Positions 46,571-54,837 of a stretch of DNA of 64,000 bases are shown here, one piece after another. Where the stretch lies: contig DASVWD010000141.1 in assembly GCA_036389795.1 (NCBI GenBank), positions 1 through 64,000 of the forward strand, given 5' to 3'. Both the position numbers and the translations under genes were made by a program. The stretch is from Longimicrobium sp. (GTDB taxonomy: Bacteria > Gemmatimonadota > Gemmatimonadetes > Longimicrobiales > Longimicrobiaceae). The notes under the pieces are model-generated. The model was not told the DNA's origin and did no database searches. It was given only the letters and a program-made list of their open reading frames with translations. Each line of letters begins with the position of its first letter. The first letter of the stretch is position 1.

Positions 46571-49500
46571 GGCGCCCCTTCGGCCAGGATCGCGCGGGCG
46601 AGCTCGCGCACGTAGGGCTCCTGCAGGATGGTGCCGTGGCTCCCCGCCACCCGGTGCGCGGTAACGCCCCCCTCGGCCAGCGCGCCCCAGAACTCCAGCC
46701 CCGGCGACCCTCCCCGCGCGTCGTCGGAGCCGGCGGTGCGGAAGTAGGTCAGGCGCCCCGGGTAGGGCCTCGGCCGGTAGGCGGCCTGCGCCTGCAGGTT
46801 GGCGGCGCGGATGGCGGTGAGCGCCAGCACGTCGTCCACGCGGCTCTCGGGGAGCAGCCGCGGCAGGTCCATCTTGCGCAGCATCGCCAGCGCCTGCTCG
46901 CGCCCCTCCAGCCCCCGCAGCTCGTCCACGTCCACCCGCGCCGCCGCCGCGTGCCCGGCCAGCCCGGCCACCGTCAGCCACACGATCTCGGCCGGGTCGC
47001 CCGCGTTGATCATCATCCCCTCGGGGGTGTGCGGGGCGGTGTCGAAGAGCGCCAGCAGGTCCACCTCGTGCCCGGCGGCGGCCAGCTGCTGCGCCATCTC
47101 CCACGCCACGACCCCGCCGAACGACCACCCCGCCACCCGGTACGGCCCCTCCGGCCGCATCCCCCGCACCGCCGCGACGTAGAAGGCGGCCATCTCCTCG
47201 ATCGCGGAGATCGGCGCCTGGCCGCCGTCCTCGATGCCGCGCGGCTGCAGGGCGAAGACGGGCTGCTCCGGCGCCAGGAGGAAGGCCAGGTCGCGGTAGC
47301 ACACCACGTGGCCGCCGGCGGGGTGCACCACGAAGAGCGGCGGCCGCTCGCCGAAGGTCTGCAGCGGCACCAGCGGCAGGCGCGCGGCGCCCTTCCTCCC
47401 CGCGACCACCCGCGCCATCCGCTCGATGGTGGGCCCGGTGAGCAGCTCGGCCACGGGGAGCTCGAAGCCCAGCTCCTCGCGCACGCGCGCCGCCAGGCGG
47501 GTGGCCAGGATCGACTGCCCGCCCAGGTCGAAGAAGTCGTCGTGCACGCCCACCCGCTCCACGCCCAGCACCTCGCGCCAGATCTCCGCCAGCCGCTCCT
47601 CCAGCGCGTCGCGGGGCGCCACGTACGGCGCGGCAGGCGCCGCGTCTTCGCCCTCATGCTCGGGGAGGGCGCGGCGGTCCAGCTTGCCGCTGGAGGTGCG
47701 CGGCAGCGCGTCCAGCCAGGCGAAGGCGCCGGGGACCATGTACTCGGGGAGCCGCTCGCGCAGGAAGGCGCGCAGCTCGGCCGCGGCCGGGCGCTCCCCC
47801 CCGCGCGCCACCAGGAAGGCCGCCAGGCGCCGCTCGCCGCCCACCTCGCCCTGCGCGGCGGCCGCGGCCTCGGCGACGGTGGGGTGCGCGGCCAGCGCCT
47901 GCTCCACCTCCTCGAGCTCGATGCGGTAGCCGCGCACCTTCACCTGGGCGTCGGCGCGGCCCAGGTACTCCAGGGTGCCGTCCTCGCGCCAGCGGCCGCG
48001 GTCCAGGGTGCGGTACATCCGCGTGCCGGGGAGCCCGTGCGGGTCGGGTACGAAGCGCTCGGCGGTGAGCGCGGGGCGGTTCGCGTAGCCGCGGGCCACG
48101 CCGGCGCCGGCCGTCCACACCTCGCCGGGAGCGCCCACCCCGGCGTGGGAGAGCGCCCGGTCCAGCACGTAGACACGCCCGCCGGTGACCGGGCGGCCCA
48201 CGGTGACGCGCTCGGCGCCGGGCTCCAGCTCGGCGCAGGAGGAGTAGGTGGTGTCTTCGGTGGGCCCCCACAGGTTCAGCACGCGGCGCACGGCGGGCAT
48301 CGTGTGCAGCTCCCTCACCAGCGGGAGCGGCACCGGCTCGCCGCCCAGCAGCACGGTCTCCACGTCGGGCGGGAAGCGGTCCTCGCGCAGCAGCTCCGCC
48401 GCGGCGGTGGGGGTCATCGCGGCCGAGCGCACCAGGCGGCCGGGGGGCGGCGCGGCGAGCGCGTTCTCCACCAGCACCAGCGTGCCGCCCCAGGCCAGCG
48501 TGCCGAAGACCTCCGCCACCGAGACGTCGAAGGTCACCGAGGTGGAGCCGAGCACGCCCGCGCGCTCGCCGTCGTCCAGCAGCTCCCGCATGTACGCCAG
48601 CACCGCCGCGGCGGAGCGGTGCTCGATCTCCACCCCCTTCGGCCCGCCGGTGGAGCCGGAGGTGAAGATCACGTACGCCAGGTTCCCCGGCGTGGTGCTC
48701 AGGGGCGGATCGTCGTCTCGCCCTCCCTCCCTCTCCAGCTCCGCCGCGTCGAGGAAGGCGACGTCGGGAGTCGCGGGGAGAGCGACGCGCGCCGTGGGAC
48801 TGGTGACCACCAGCGTCGCGCCGGAGGCACGGAGCACCGCTTCGTGGCGGGCGGCCGGGTGCGCGGGGTCGAGTGGGACGTAGGCGCCGCCGGCCTTCAT
48901 CACCCCCAGCAGCGCGGCAACGAGCATCGGCGTGCGCTCCAGGCAGACGCCGACGCGCGTCTCGGGACCGACGCCCCGCCGCCGCAGCGCGTGGGCGATG
49001 CGGTTGGCGCGCCGGTTCAGCTCCGCGTAGCTCACCTCCTCGCCTCCCCAGGCCAGCGCGGTGGCGTCCGGCGTCGCCCGCACCTGCCACTCGAACATCT
49101 GGTGCACGCAGAGGCCGTCGCCCGCGGTGCGGGTGCTGCCGAGCGCGGCCACCACCGCGCGCACCTCGTCGTCCGTGGCCAGGGAGATCCGCGAGATGTG
49201 CCGGTCCGGGTCCGCCGCGAGGCCGGCGAGGGCGGCCTCCAGGTGGCGCGCCATCCGCTCGATGGTGGGGTGCTCGAAGAGCTGCGTCGCGTACTGGAAG
49301 AGGCAGGCGAAGCGGCCGCCGCGGTCCTCGGCGTGGAGGGTCAGCTCGAAGATGGCGGTGCTCGGGTCCAGCGTCAGCGGCTCGGCGGCCACGCCGGGGA
49401 GCGACAGGGCGCCGGCGGGCGAGTCGGGGACCGTGAGCACGGCCTGCACCAGCGGCGGGCGGCTGAAGTCGCGCCGCGCGCCGGAGAGCTCCACGATGCG

Positions 49501-50583
49501 GTCGAAGGGGAGCGACGCGTGCTCCTGCGCGCCGAGCGCCGCGGCGTGCGCGCGGCGGACCAGCTCGCCCGCGGTGGGGTCGCCGTCCAGGCGCAGGCGC
49601 AGCGGCAGCGTGTTGGCGAAGAAGCCGGCCAGGTGCTCCAGCTCGGGGCGCGGCCGGTTGGCCAGCAGGGTGCCCAGCAGCAGGTCGTCCTGCCCCGCGT
49701 GGCGCCCTAGCAGCAGCGCGAACGCCGCCGCGAGCACCGCGAACGGGGTGGAGCCCTCGCGCCGGGCCAGCGCGCGCACCGCGTCGGAGAGCCGCGGGGA
49801 GAGGTCGAACGAATGCTTGGCGCCGTCCCACCCCTGCACCGGCGGGCGCGGCCGGTCGGGGGGGAGCTCCAGCACGTGCGGGGCCCCGGCCAGCTGCTCC
49901 TTCCAGTACGCCTCGTCGGCCGCGGGCGGGGGGCGGTCGGGGCGCTGCTGCCACGCCGCCCAGTCGCGGTAGCGGACCGGCAGCTCGGGGAGGCGCGCGG
50001 GGACGCCCGCGAGGCGCGCCGCGTACAGCGCGCTCAGGTCGCGCAGCAGCACCGCCATCGACCAGCCGTCGCCCGCCAGGTGGTGCACGGCCAGCAGCAG
50101 GCGGGCCTCCTCGTCGCCCTCGCGCAGCAGGAGGGCGCGGAAGGTCTCGCCGCGGCCCACGTCGAAGGTGCGCCGGGCGAAGGCGTCGGTCTGGTAGTTG
50201 GCCTCGGGCTCGGCCCACTCGTCTTCCCGGAGGTCCACCACCTCGGGCGCGAAGCCGGCGCCGTCGCCCACCACCTGCACGGGGATGCCGGCGCTCTCGC
50301 GGAAGGTGGTGCGCAGCACCTCGTGCCGGGCCACCAGGTCGCGGAGCGCGCCGGCGAGCGCGTCCACGTCCAGGGGCCCGTGCAGCCGGAACCCCAGCGG
50401 GATGGTGTAGACCGGGTAGCCAGGGGCGAGCTGCAGGAGGTACCAGAGCCGCCGCTGCTCGGCCGTGAGCGGCGCGGCGCCGTCGGCGATGCGCGGGATC
50501 GGCGCGGGCGCGGCGCGCAGCTTCTCGAGCAGCGCGCGCTTGGCGGGCGAGAGGCCGGTGACGCGGTCGTGCAAGTCGGTCAT
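46561..50583 (-). CDS. Stand-alone NRPS module: condensation-adenylation-carrier-thioesterase
   Basis: The 1340-residue product starts at ATG 50583. The condensation domain (about 35-460) has the HHxxxDG site VHHLAGDGWSM. The adenylation domain (about 490-1000) has YVIFTSGSTGGPKGVEIEH, WGPTEDTTYSS, GRADAQVKVRGYRIE and a terminal SGKLDRRAL. Its A7 motif reads YRTLDRGRW, with Leu where Gly is usual. The carrier has DDFFDLGGQSILATRL, and the thioesterase has AGWSFGGVVAWEM and GSHGTILQEP. One module with its own release domain could join one amino acid to a donor and release it. No other biosynthetic gene, MbtH or PPTase is adjacent. Confidence 0.93.
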   Translation of the reverse strand: MTDLHDRVTGLSPAKRALLEKLRAAPAPIPRIADGAAPLTAEQRRLWYLLQLAPGYPVYTIPLGFRLHGPLDVDALAGALRDLVARHEVLRTTFRESAGIPVQVVGDGAGFAPEVVDLREDEWAEPEANYQTDAFARRTFDVGRGETFRALLLREGDEEARLLLAVHHLAGDGWSMAVLLRDLSALYAARLAGVPARLPELPVRYRDWAAWQQRPDRPPPAADEAYWKEQLAGAPHVLELPPDRPRPPVQGWDGAKHSFDLSPRLSDAVRALARREGSTPFAVLAAAFALLLGRHAGQDDLLLGTLLANRPRPELEHLAGFFANTLPLRLRLDGDPTAGELVRRAHAAALGAQEHASLPFDRIVELSGARRDFSRPPLVQAVLTVPDSPAGALSLPGVAAEPLTLDPSTAIFELTLHAEDRGGRFACLFQYATQLFEHPTIERMARHLEAALAGLAADPDRHISRISLATDDEVRAVVAALGSTRTAGDGLCVHQMFEWQVRATPDATALAWGGEEVSYAELNRRANRIAHALRRRGVGPETRVGVCLERTPMLVAALLGVMKAGGAYVPLDPAHPAARHEAVLRASGATLVVTSPTARVALPATPDVAFLDAAELEREGGRDDDPPLSTTPGNLAYVIFTSGSTGGPKGVEIEHRSAAAVLAYMRELLDDGERAGVLGSTSVTFDVSVAEVFGTLAWGGTLVLVENALAAPPPGRLVRSAAMTPTAAAELLREDRFPPDVETVLLGGEPVPLPLVRELHTMPAVRRVLNLWGPTEDTTYSSCAELEPGAERVTVGRPVTGGRVYVLDRALSHAGVGAPGEVWTAGAGVARGYANRPALTAERFVPDPHGLPGTRMYRTLDRGRWREDGTLEYLGRADAQVKVRGYRIELEEVEQALAAHPTVAEAAAAAQGEVGGERRLAAFLVARGGERPAAAELRAFLRERLPEYMVPGAFAWLDALPRTSSGKLDRRALPEHEGEDAAPAAPYVAPRDALEERLAEIWREVLGVERVGVHDDFFDLGGQSILATRLAARVREELGFELPVAELLTGPTIERMARVVAGRKGAARLPLVPLQTFGERPPLFVVHPAGGHVVCYRDLAFLLAPEQPVFALQPRGIEDGGQAPISAIEEMAAFYVAAVRGMRPEGPYRVAGWSFGGVVAWEMAQQLAAAGHEVDLLALFDTAPHTPEGMMINAGDPAEIVWLTVAGLAGHAAAARVDVDELRGLEGREQALAMLRKMDLPRLLPESRVDDVLALTAIRAANLQAQAAYRPRPYPGRLTYFRTAGSDDARGGSPGLEFWGALAEGGVTAHRVAGSHGTILQEPYVRELARAILAEGAPGG

Positions 50584-50799
50584 CGGGCGGCGGGGCGGCG
50601 GGGGTCGCGACGGGCGCAGGCGCGGCGCCCGCCGAACGATACCGCCGGGCCCCGGCGCGATCAATCGCCCGTGTCCCGACCGTCCGGAAGCGGTCGTACG
50701 TCAACGCGGCTCCGGGCAGAAGACCGGAGGTCGTCCCGCTCCACCGGCATTGGCATATGAAGAGGAGATACGTGCTCGACCGGGGCCAGTAAAAGACTT

Positions 50800-50883
50800 T
50801 CTCACGCAGAGTCAGCAGAGTTAGCAGAGAACACACCACTTTACGAAGTTTCCTCTGCTGCCTCTGCTTCCTCTGCGTGAGGC
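50800..50883. repeat. Hairpin repeat family B, copy 7
   Basis: CTCACGCAGAGTCAGCAGAG then TTAGCAGAGA on the left; TTCCTCTGCTGCCTCTGCTT and CCTCTGCGTGAGGCC on the right. It lies in the gap 50584-50947 between the divergent NRPS and esterase genes; nothing gene-like is seen there. Confidence 0.82.
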
Positions 50884-50947
50884 CTGTTGTTGTGGGTTTG
50901 TCCGACGGCTTTTGGCGCAAGGGACGGCGGCCGCATAGATTCGCGCG

Positions 50948-52078
50948 ATGCCGACCGCCCGCCGAACACGCCCCTTCCCTCTCCTCGCCGCGCTCGCGCT
51001 CTGCGCCGCGTGCGCGACGAGGCCGGCGGTCGAGATGCCGGCGGGCGGCGGCGGGACGATCGTCTACGACACGGTGCGCTCGGCGGCGCTCCGGGGGAAC
51101 CTGCTGGGGGACTCGCCGGACCGGCCGCTCGCGGTCTACCTGCCGCCGGGGTACGCGGCGTCGGGGCGGCGCTACCCGGTGGTCTACCTGCTGCACGGCT
51201 TCGACGGCTCGCCGCGGCAGTGGACGGAGCGCTTCGGCGTCGGCGCCCTGCTGGACTCGCTTCTGGCGGCGGGCGGGGCACAGCCGATGATCGTGGTGAT
51301 GCCCGACGCCAAGAACGCGTACGGCGGATCGTTCTTCGCCAACTCGCCGGTGGCCGGGCGGTGGGCGGACTTCACGGCGGGCGACCTGGTGCGGCACGTC
51401 GACCGGCGCTTCAGGACGGTGCGCGGGCCCCGGGGGCGCGCGGTGGCCGGGTGGTCGATGGGGGGATACGGCGCGCTGCACCTGGCGGCGGCGCACCCGG
51501 AGGTCTTCGGCGCGGTGTACGCGCTGAGCCCGTGCTGCCTGGGCCCGGAGCAGGTGGACGAGGTGTGGCGCGGCAACCCGGCCTGGAAGACGACGCTCGC
51601 GCTCGCCGGTCCGCCGGAGACGGAGGCCGAGCTCTTCTGGACGCGCCTGCAGCTCGCGCTCGCCGCGGTGCTCTCCCCCGCGCCGGACCGGCCGCCGCTG
51701 TACGTGGCGCTCCCCTTCGCCGCGCGCGGCGACTCGCTCGTCCCCGTCGACCCGGTGCTGGCGCGGTGGACGGCGGAGAGCCCGCGCTCGTTCGTGGCGC
51801 GGCACGCAGGCGGGCTCCGGCGGCTGCGGGGGATCGCCTTCGACGCGGGCGAGTCGGACGGCTTCCGGCACATCCCCGTCCACGTGCGGCAGCTGGACGC
51901 CGCGCTCGACTCGGCCGGCATCGAGCACGCGTTCGAGCTGTACCCGGGGACGCACGGCAGCCACGTCCGCGAGCGGCTGCGCACGCGCGTCTTCCCGTTC
52001 CTCTCCGCGCGCCTGGCGGGAGACGGTCCGATTTCCCGGCGCATCACCGATCCGAACCCTCGCACCTCGCCGCGATGA
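50948..52078 (+). CDS. Secreted esterase D / feruloyl-esterase-like alpha/beta hydrolase
   Basis: The 376-residue product has a lipobox-like signal (LAALALCAACATR). The hydrolase domain has YPVVYLLHGFDGSPRQWTER, the nucleophile elbow GWSMGGYGALHLAAAHPEVF, and a late His in YPGTHGSH that completes the triad, with Asp likely in GESDGFRH. Family members cleave esters of diverse alcohols or antibiotic and siderophore esters; the substrate is unknown. It overlaps the next gene by 4 nt (ATGA), so they are co-expressed. Confidence 0.85.
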   Translation: MPTARRTRPFPLLAALALCAACATRPAVEMPAGGGGTIVYDTVRSAALRGNLLGDSPDRPLAVYLPPGYAASGRRYPVVYLLHGFDGSPRQWTERFGVGALLDSLLAAGGAQPMIVVMPDAKNAYGGSFFANSPVAGRWADFTAGDLVRHVDRRFRTVRGPRGRAVAGWSMGGYGALHLAAAHPEVFGAVYALSPCCLGPEQVDEVWRGNPAWKTTLALAGPPETEAELFWTRLQLALAAVLSPAPDRPPLYVALPFAARGDSLVPVDPVLARWTAESPRSFVARHAGGLRRLRGIAFDAGESDGFRHIPVHVRQLDAALDSAGIEHAFELYPGTHGSHVRERLRTRVFPFLSARLAGDGPISRRITDPNPRTSPR

Positions 52079-52521
52079 CCATCGAGACCCGCGCAGCCGC
52101 ACCCGGCGTTCCGGACGCCGCCGACGTGCACGAGCACGGCGGCGGCTGGAAGCCCGCGCTCGTCGGCGTGGCCCTGTCGCTGCTCTTCGTCCCGCTGCTG
52201 ATGGAGCTGCGCGACGTCACCATGGACTTCCTGGCGATGATCCTGGCGGCGAGCGGCGGCATCTACTGGGGCGTGGCGGCCGGCGAGGGCGGCCGGCGGG
52301 TGAAGGCGATGGAGGCGCTGGCGGGGCTCGCCTTCGTCTTCATGGCCATGCTGGGGCTGTCGTGGACCTCGCTCTGGACCGTGGCCGGGTTCGCGCTGCA
52401 CGGCGCGTGGGACCTGCTGCACCACCCCCGGCGCATCCGCACGGGGCTGCGCCGCTGGTTCCCCCCCTTCTGCGCCACCTTCGACTTCCTGGTCGCGATC
52501 TACATCCTGCTGCTGAGGTGA
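52075..52521 (+). CDS. Small four-helix membrane protein, target of the darTG insertion
   Basis: The 148-residue product has four hydrophobic helices (ALVGVALSLLFVPLLMEL, DFLAMILAASGGIYWGVAAG, LAFVFMAMLGLSW..., FLVAIYILLLR). I recognise no family. It is translationally coupled to the esterase. The last 105 bp, coding for the final 34 residues plus stop, are repeated exactly at 54691-54795 beyond the darTG genes. The gene is thus complete, and a broken copy of its 3' end remains downstream. Confidence 0.75.
   Translation: MTIETRAAAPGVPDAADVHEHGGGWKPALVGVALSLLFVPLLMELRDVTMDFLAMILAASGGIYWGVAAGEGGRRVKAMEALAGLAFVFMAMLGLSWTSLWTVAGFALHGAWDLLHHPRRIRTGLRRWFPPFCATFDFLVAIYILLLR
52417..52521 (+). repeat. 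105-bp direct repeat, left copy (island boundary)
   Basis: From CTGCACCACCCCCGGCGCAT to CTGCTGCTGAGGTGA, identical base for base by eye to 54691-54795. The left copy is the 3' end of the intact membrane-protein gene. Both sides diverge immediately outside the repeat. Confidence 0.93.
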
Positions 52522-52729
52522 CGGCGGCGGCTTCCTCCGGTGCCGCTACCGCGTCGCCACCTCGCACATCGGGAAGGCTGTTCGCAGCTATCTCTCCGTG
52601 TCTCCGACGCGGCAGTGCAGCCCTGCCTTAGACCAGTTCTCTTGCACAGCGCGGCCTCACTGTACATCTTCGCCTTGCCACCGAAATCTCCCACCCACGA
52701 GTTCGAGTGCGATATAGAGAGCGGGGTAG
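52522..52729. other. Leader region of the darTG cassette
   Basis: No convincing gene is seen in these 208 bp. A TTGCAC at about 52641 with a weak CATCTT 17 nt later could be a promoter for darT, but the match is poor. A short frame at 52540-52737 ends inside darT and has no recognisable product. Confidence 0.4.
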
Positions 52730-53386
52730 ATGAGTAGCTCCAGCGGCTCCCGCCCCGACAGGTTCCTGTATCGGATCGTACACGTCGAGAATTTGCCCAC
52801 TCTGCTGCAGCGTGGCGGACTGCACGCACCGAACTCCACACCGGCCGACGGGCTGGCGTACCGTACCATTCACAACACGGACGTGCAGGCGAGTCGCCGC
52901 GTCCGTACCATCCCGTGCGGACCGCGAGGCACGATCCACGACTACGTACCTTTCTATTTCGGGCCGCTGTCGGTGATGCTGCTGAATCTGCACACCGGCA
53001 GGGTGGCGGGGTACAACGAGGGCCAAAGCCCGATCCTATACCTGGTCAGCTCGGTTGCGCGGGTGAATGCTGCGGGTCGGCCGTGGGTTTTCTCGGATGG
53101 ACATGGCCTGGCGGCGCTGACCAACTGGTACGACAATCCGGACCGCTTCGCTGAGGTCGATTGGGAGATCGTGGGCGAACGGTACTGGGCGGATACGCCT
53201 GAAGACAACGACCGGCAACGTCGTAAACAAGCGGAGTTCCTGGTATGGCAGCACCTCCCCTGGTCAGCGATCGGGGGGATCGCGGTTCTCAACGACGCTA
53301 TGAAGGCAAGAGTCGAATCCATCACCGCCGCCTACCCGGTGGCGGCTGACACCAGGGTCCGGGTCCGGCGAGCCTGGTATTATTGA
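52730..53386 (+). CDS. darT: DarT: DNA (thymidine) ADP-ribosyltransferase toxin
   Basis: The 218-residue product has DarT (DUF4433) features: FLYRIVHVENLPTLLQRGGL at the start, HDYVPFYFGPLSVMLLNLHT (about 70-89), and KQAEFLVWQHLPW with the predicted catalytic Glu at residue 169. DarT enzymes use NAD+ to attach ADP-ribose to thymidine in single-stranded DNA, blocking replication; DarTG systems defend against phage. The ATG at 52730 gives the family N-terminus. The DarG gene follows without a gap. Composition is unlike the surrounding genes, which suggests transfer. Confidence 0.93.
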   Translation: MSSSSGSRPDRFLYRIVHVENLPTLLQRGGLHAPNSTPADGLAYRTIHNTDVQASRRVRTIPCGPRGTIHDYVPFYFGPLSVMLLNLHTGRVAGYNEGQSPILYLVSSVARVNAAGRPWVFSDGHGLAALTNWYDNPDRFAEVDWEIVGERYWADTPEDNDRQRRKQAEFLVWQHLPWSAIGGIAVLNDAMKARVESITAAYPVAADTRVRVRRAWYY

Positions 53387-53403
53387 CCGAGGAGTGGGGC
53401 GAC

Positions 53404-54495
53404 GTGATTCGTATCGCACGCGGAAATCTGCTCGAGGCGCCAGTCGAGGCCCTGGTCAACACTGTAAATTGTGTTGGCTACATGGGTAAGGGCATCGCGC
53501 TGCAATTCAAGCAGGCATTTCCGGCGAACTTCAAATCCTATGAAGCGGCATGCAAGACCGGCGCAATGACGCCCGGACGAATGCTGGTGCATGATCATGG
53601 GATGCTCATCCAGCCCCGTTACATCATCAACTTTCCGACCAAGCGTCACTGGCGTGGAAAGTCGCGGATGGAGGACGTCGAGGCGGGACTGTCGGCCCTG
53701 GTGGAGGAAGTCCGGCAGCGGGGGATCCGCAGCATCGCAATCCCTCCGCTCGGATGTGGACTCGGCGCGCTCGAATGGGACGAGGTCCGACCGCGTATCG
53801 AGGCCGCGTTCGCCTCGCTCCCCGAGGTTGAAGTGCATCTTTACGCACCCGCTGGGGCTCCGTCCGCCACGAAGATGCCCGTGCGCACCGAGCGTCCCCG
53901 GATGACCGCAGCCCGTGCCCTGTTCATCATGTTGATGGAGAAATACGCCGCTCTGGACTACCGCCGCACGCTGCTGGAAGTACAGAAGCTCGCGTATTTC
54001 CTCCAGGCCGCCGGTGAACCGCTGCGGTTGCGCTACGAGGCCGGAATCTACGGCCCGTACGCGCACAACCTGAACAAGGTCCTCGAACGCCTGGAAGGTC
54101 ACTACATCCGCGGCTATGGCGACAGCCAGCGCCCGGATGCCGAAATCGAGCTTCTCCCCGGCGCGGTCGAGGCTGCCGAGGCGTTTCTCGCTCGGGACTC
54201 CGAATCCCGACAGCGGCTTGCACGAGTTGCAAGGTTGATCGAAGGCTTCGAGACGCCTTATGGGATGGAGCTTCTCGCGACAGTGCACTGGGCTGGGGTT
54301 CACGGCGGCCGGGATGGATCCCCGTCTGCGCGGAACACCGACGAAGCAGTGACGATTGTGCATGCGTGGAATCCCAGGAAGCAGCAGATTTTCAAGCCCC
54401 AGCACGTTTACAAGGCGTGGGAACGCCTTACGGAATTGGGCTGGTTGGGAGAGCGCGGACAGGATCCCGCGCCCGACGGCACGCGATTGCTGTAG
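53404..54495 (+). CDS. darG: DarG: macrodomain antitoxin that reverses DNA ADP-ribosylation
   Basis: The product has 363 residues from GTG 53404, which has GAGGAG at the right distance and gives the family start (V/M)IRIARGNLLEAPVEALVN. A TTG at 53383 overlapping the darT stop is the alternative. The macrodomain spans about 1-150, with NTVNCVGYMGKGIALQFK and PPLGCGLGAL, and removes ADP-ribose from DNA. The C-terminal part (about 170-363) contains LLEVQKLAYFLQAAGEPLRL and AGIYGPYAHNLNKV; in known DarG this half binds and blocks DarT. That segment resembles Panacea-type domains by eye. Confidence 0.93.
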   Translation: MIRIARGNLLEAPVEALVNTVNCVGYMGKGIALQFKQAFPANFKSYEAACKTGAMTPGRMLVHDHGMLIQPRYIINFPTKRHWRGKSRMEDVEAGLSALVEEVRQRGIRSIAIPPLGCGLGALEWDEVRPRIEAAFASLPEVEVHLYAPAGAPSATKMPVRTERPRMTAARALFIMLMEKYAALDYRRTLLEVQKLAYFLQAAGEPLRLRYEAGIYGPYAHNLNKVLERLEGHYIRGYGDSQRPDAEIELLPGAVEAAEAFLARDSESRQRLARVARLIEGFETPYGMELLATVHWAGVHGGRDGSPSARNTDEAVTIVHAWNPRKQQIFKPQHVYKAWERLTELGWLGERGQDPAPDGTRLL

Positions 54496-54690
54496 CCAGC
54501 ACAATACGATTCCCCGGCCTCGCTTCCACCGAACTCCGGTTCGCGGCTCACCTCGCCTGCCGTTCCCCCTCACCGTCTGCTGCTCTGAAGATGGGGTGAT
54601 CAGCGTTCGGTCGGCACGCGGAGTTGTATCGCTTCTCAACTGTCCGGCAATGGCACCGTGTGACCGGCGCCACGTCTGACAGGGGCCCTT
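54496..54690. other. Downstream part of the darTG cassette, no gene seen
   Basis: These 195 bp have no open frame of interest and no strong hairpin. They separate darG from the right copy of the 105-bp repeat and would hold any end-specific recognition sequence of the cassette. Confidence 0.4.
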
Positions 54691-54795
54691 CTGCACCACC
54701 CCCGGCGCATCCGCACGGGGCTGCGCCGCTGGTTCCCCCCCTTCTGCGCCACCTTCGACTTCCTGGTCGCGATCTACATCCTGCTGCTGAGGTGA
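54691..54795 (+). repeat. 105-bp direct repeat, right copy (orphan gene 3' end)
   Basis: An exact copy of 52417-52521. Here it has no upstream coding part, so it is the displaced or duplicated end of the membrane-protein gene. The APC permease gene begins 43 bp later. Confidence 0.93.
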
Positions 54796-54837
54796 GGCGG
54801 CGGGCGTCTCCTGTTCGACGGCGGGCACGGCGGGTGC

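Larger units (their letters stand above)
52522..54690 (+). mobile_element. Inserted darTG defence cassette
   Basis: About 2.17 kb lie between the two 105-bp direct repeats. The segment is visibly less GC-rich and uses more A/T-ending codons than its neighbours. It carries darT and darG and no integrase or transposase. The geometry, with the target gene's 3' end kept intact and a second copy left behind, resembles site-specific or recombination-based insertion at a gene end. Confidence 0.7.

Noticed and set aside
13210-50883. Family B repeats as a CRISPR array
   Set aside because: Copies are kilobases apart, are palindromic along their whole length, and have no regular spacers or cas genes.
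52540-52737. A 65-codon frame upstream of darT as a third gene of the cassette
   Set aside because: It ends inside darT, lacks a ribosome site, and shows no recognisable or conserved-looking sequence.
52417-54795. The 105-bp direct repeat as an assembly artefact
   Set aside because: The flanks of the two copies differ on both sides and the intervening DNA codes for a coherent two-gene system, so a real duplication is more likely. Long reads would settle it.
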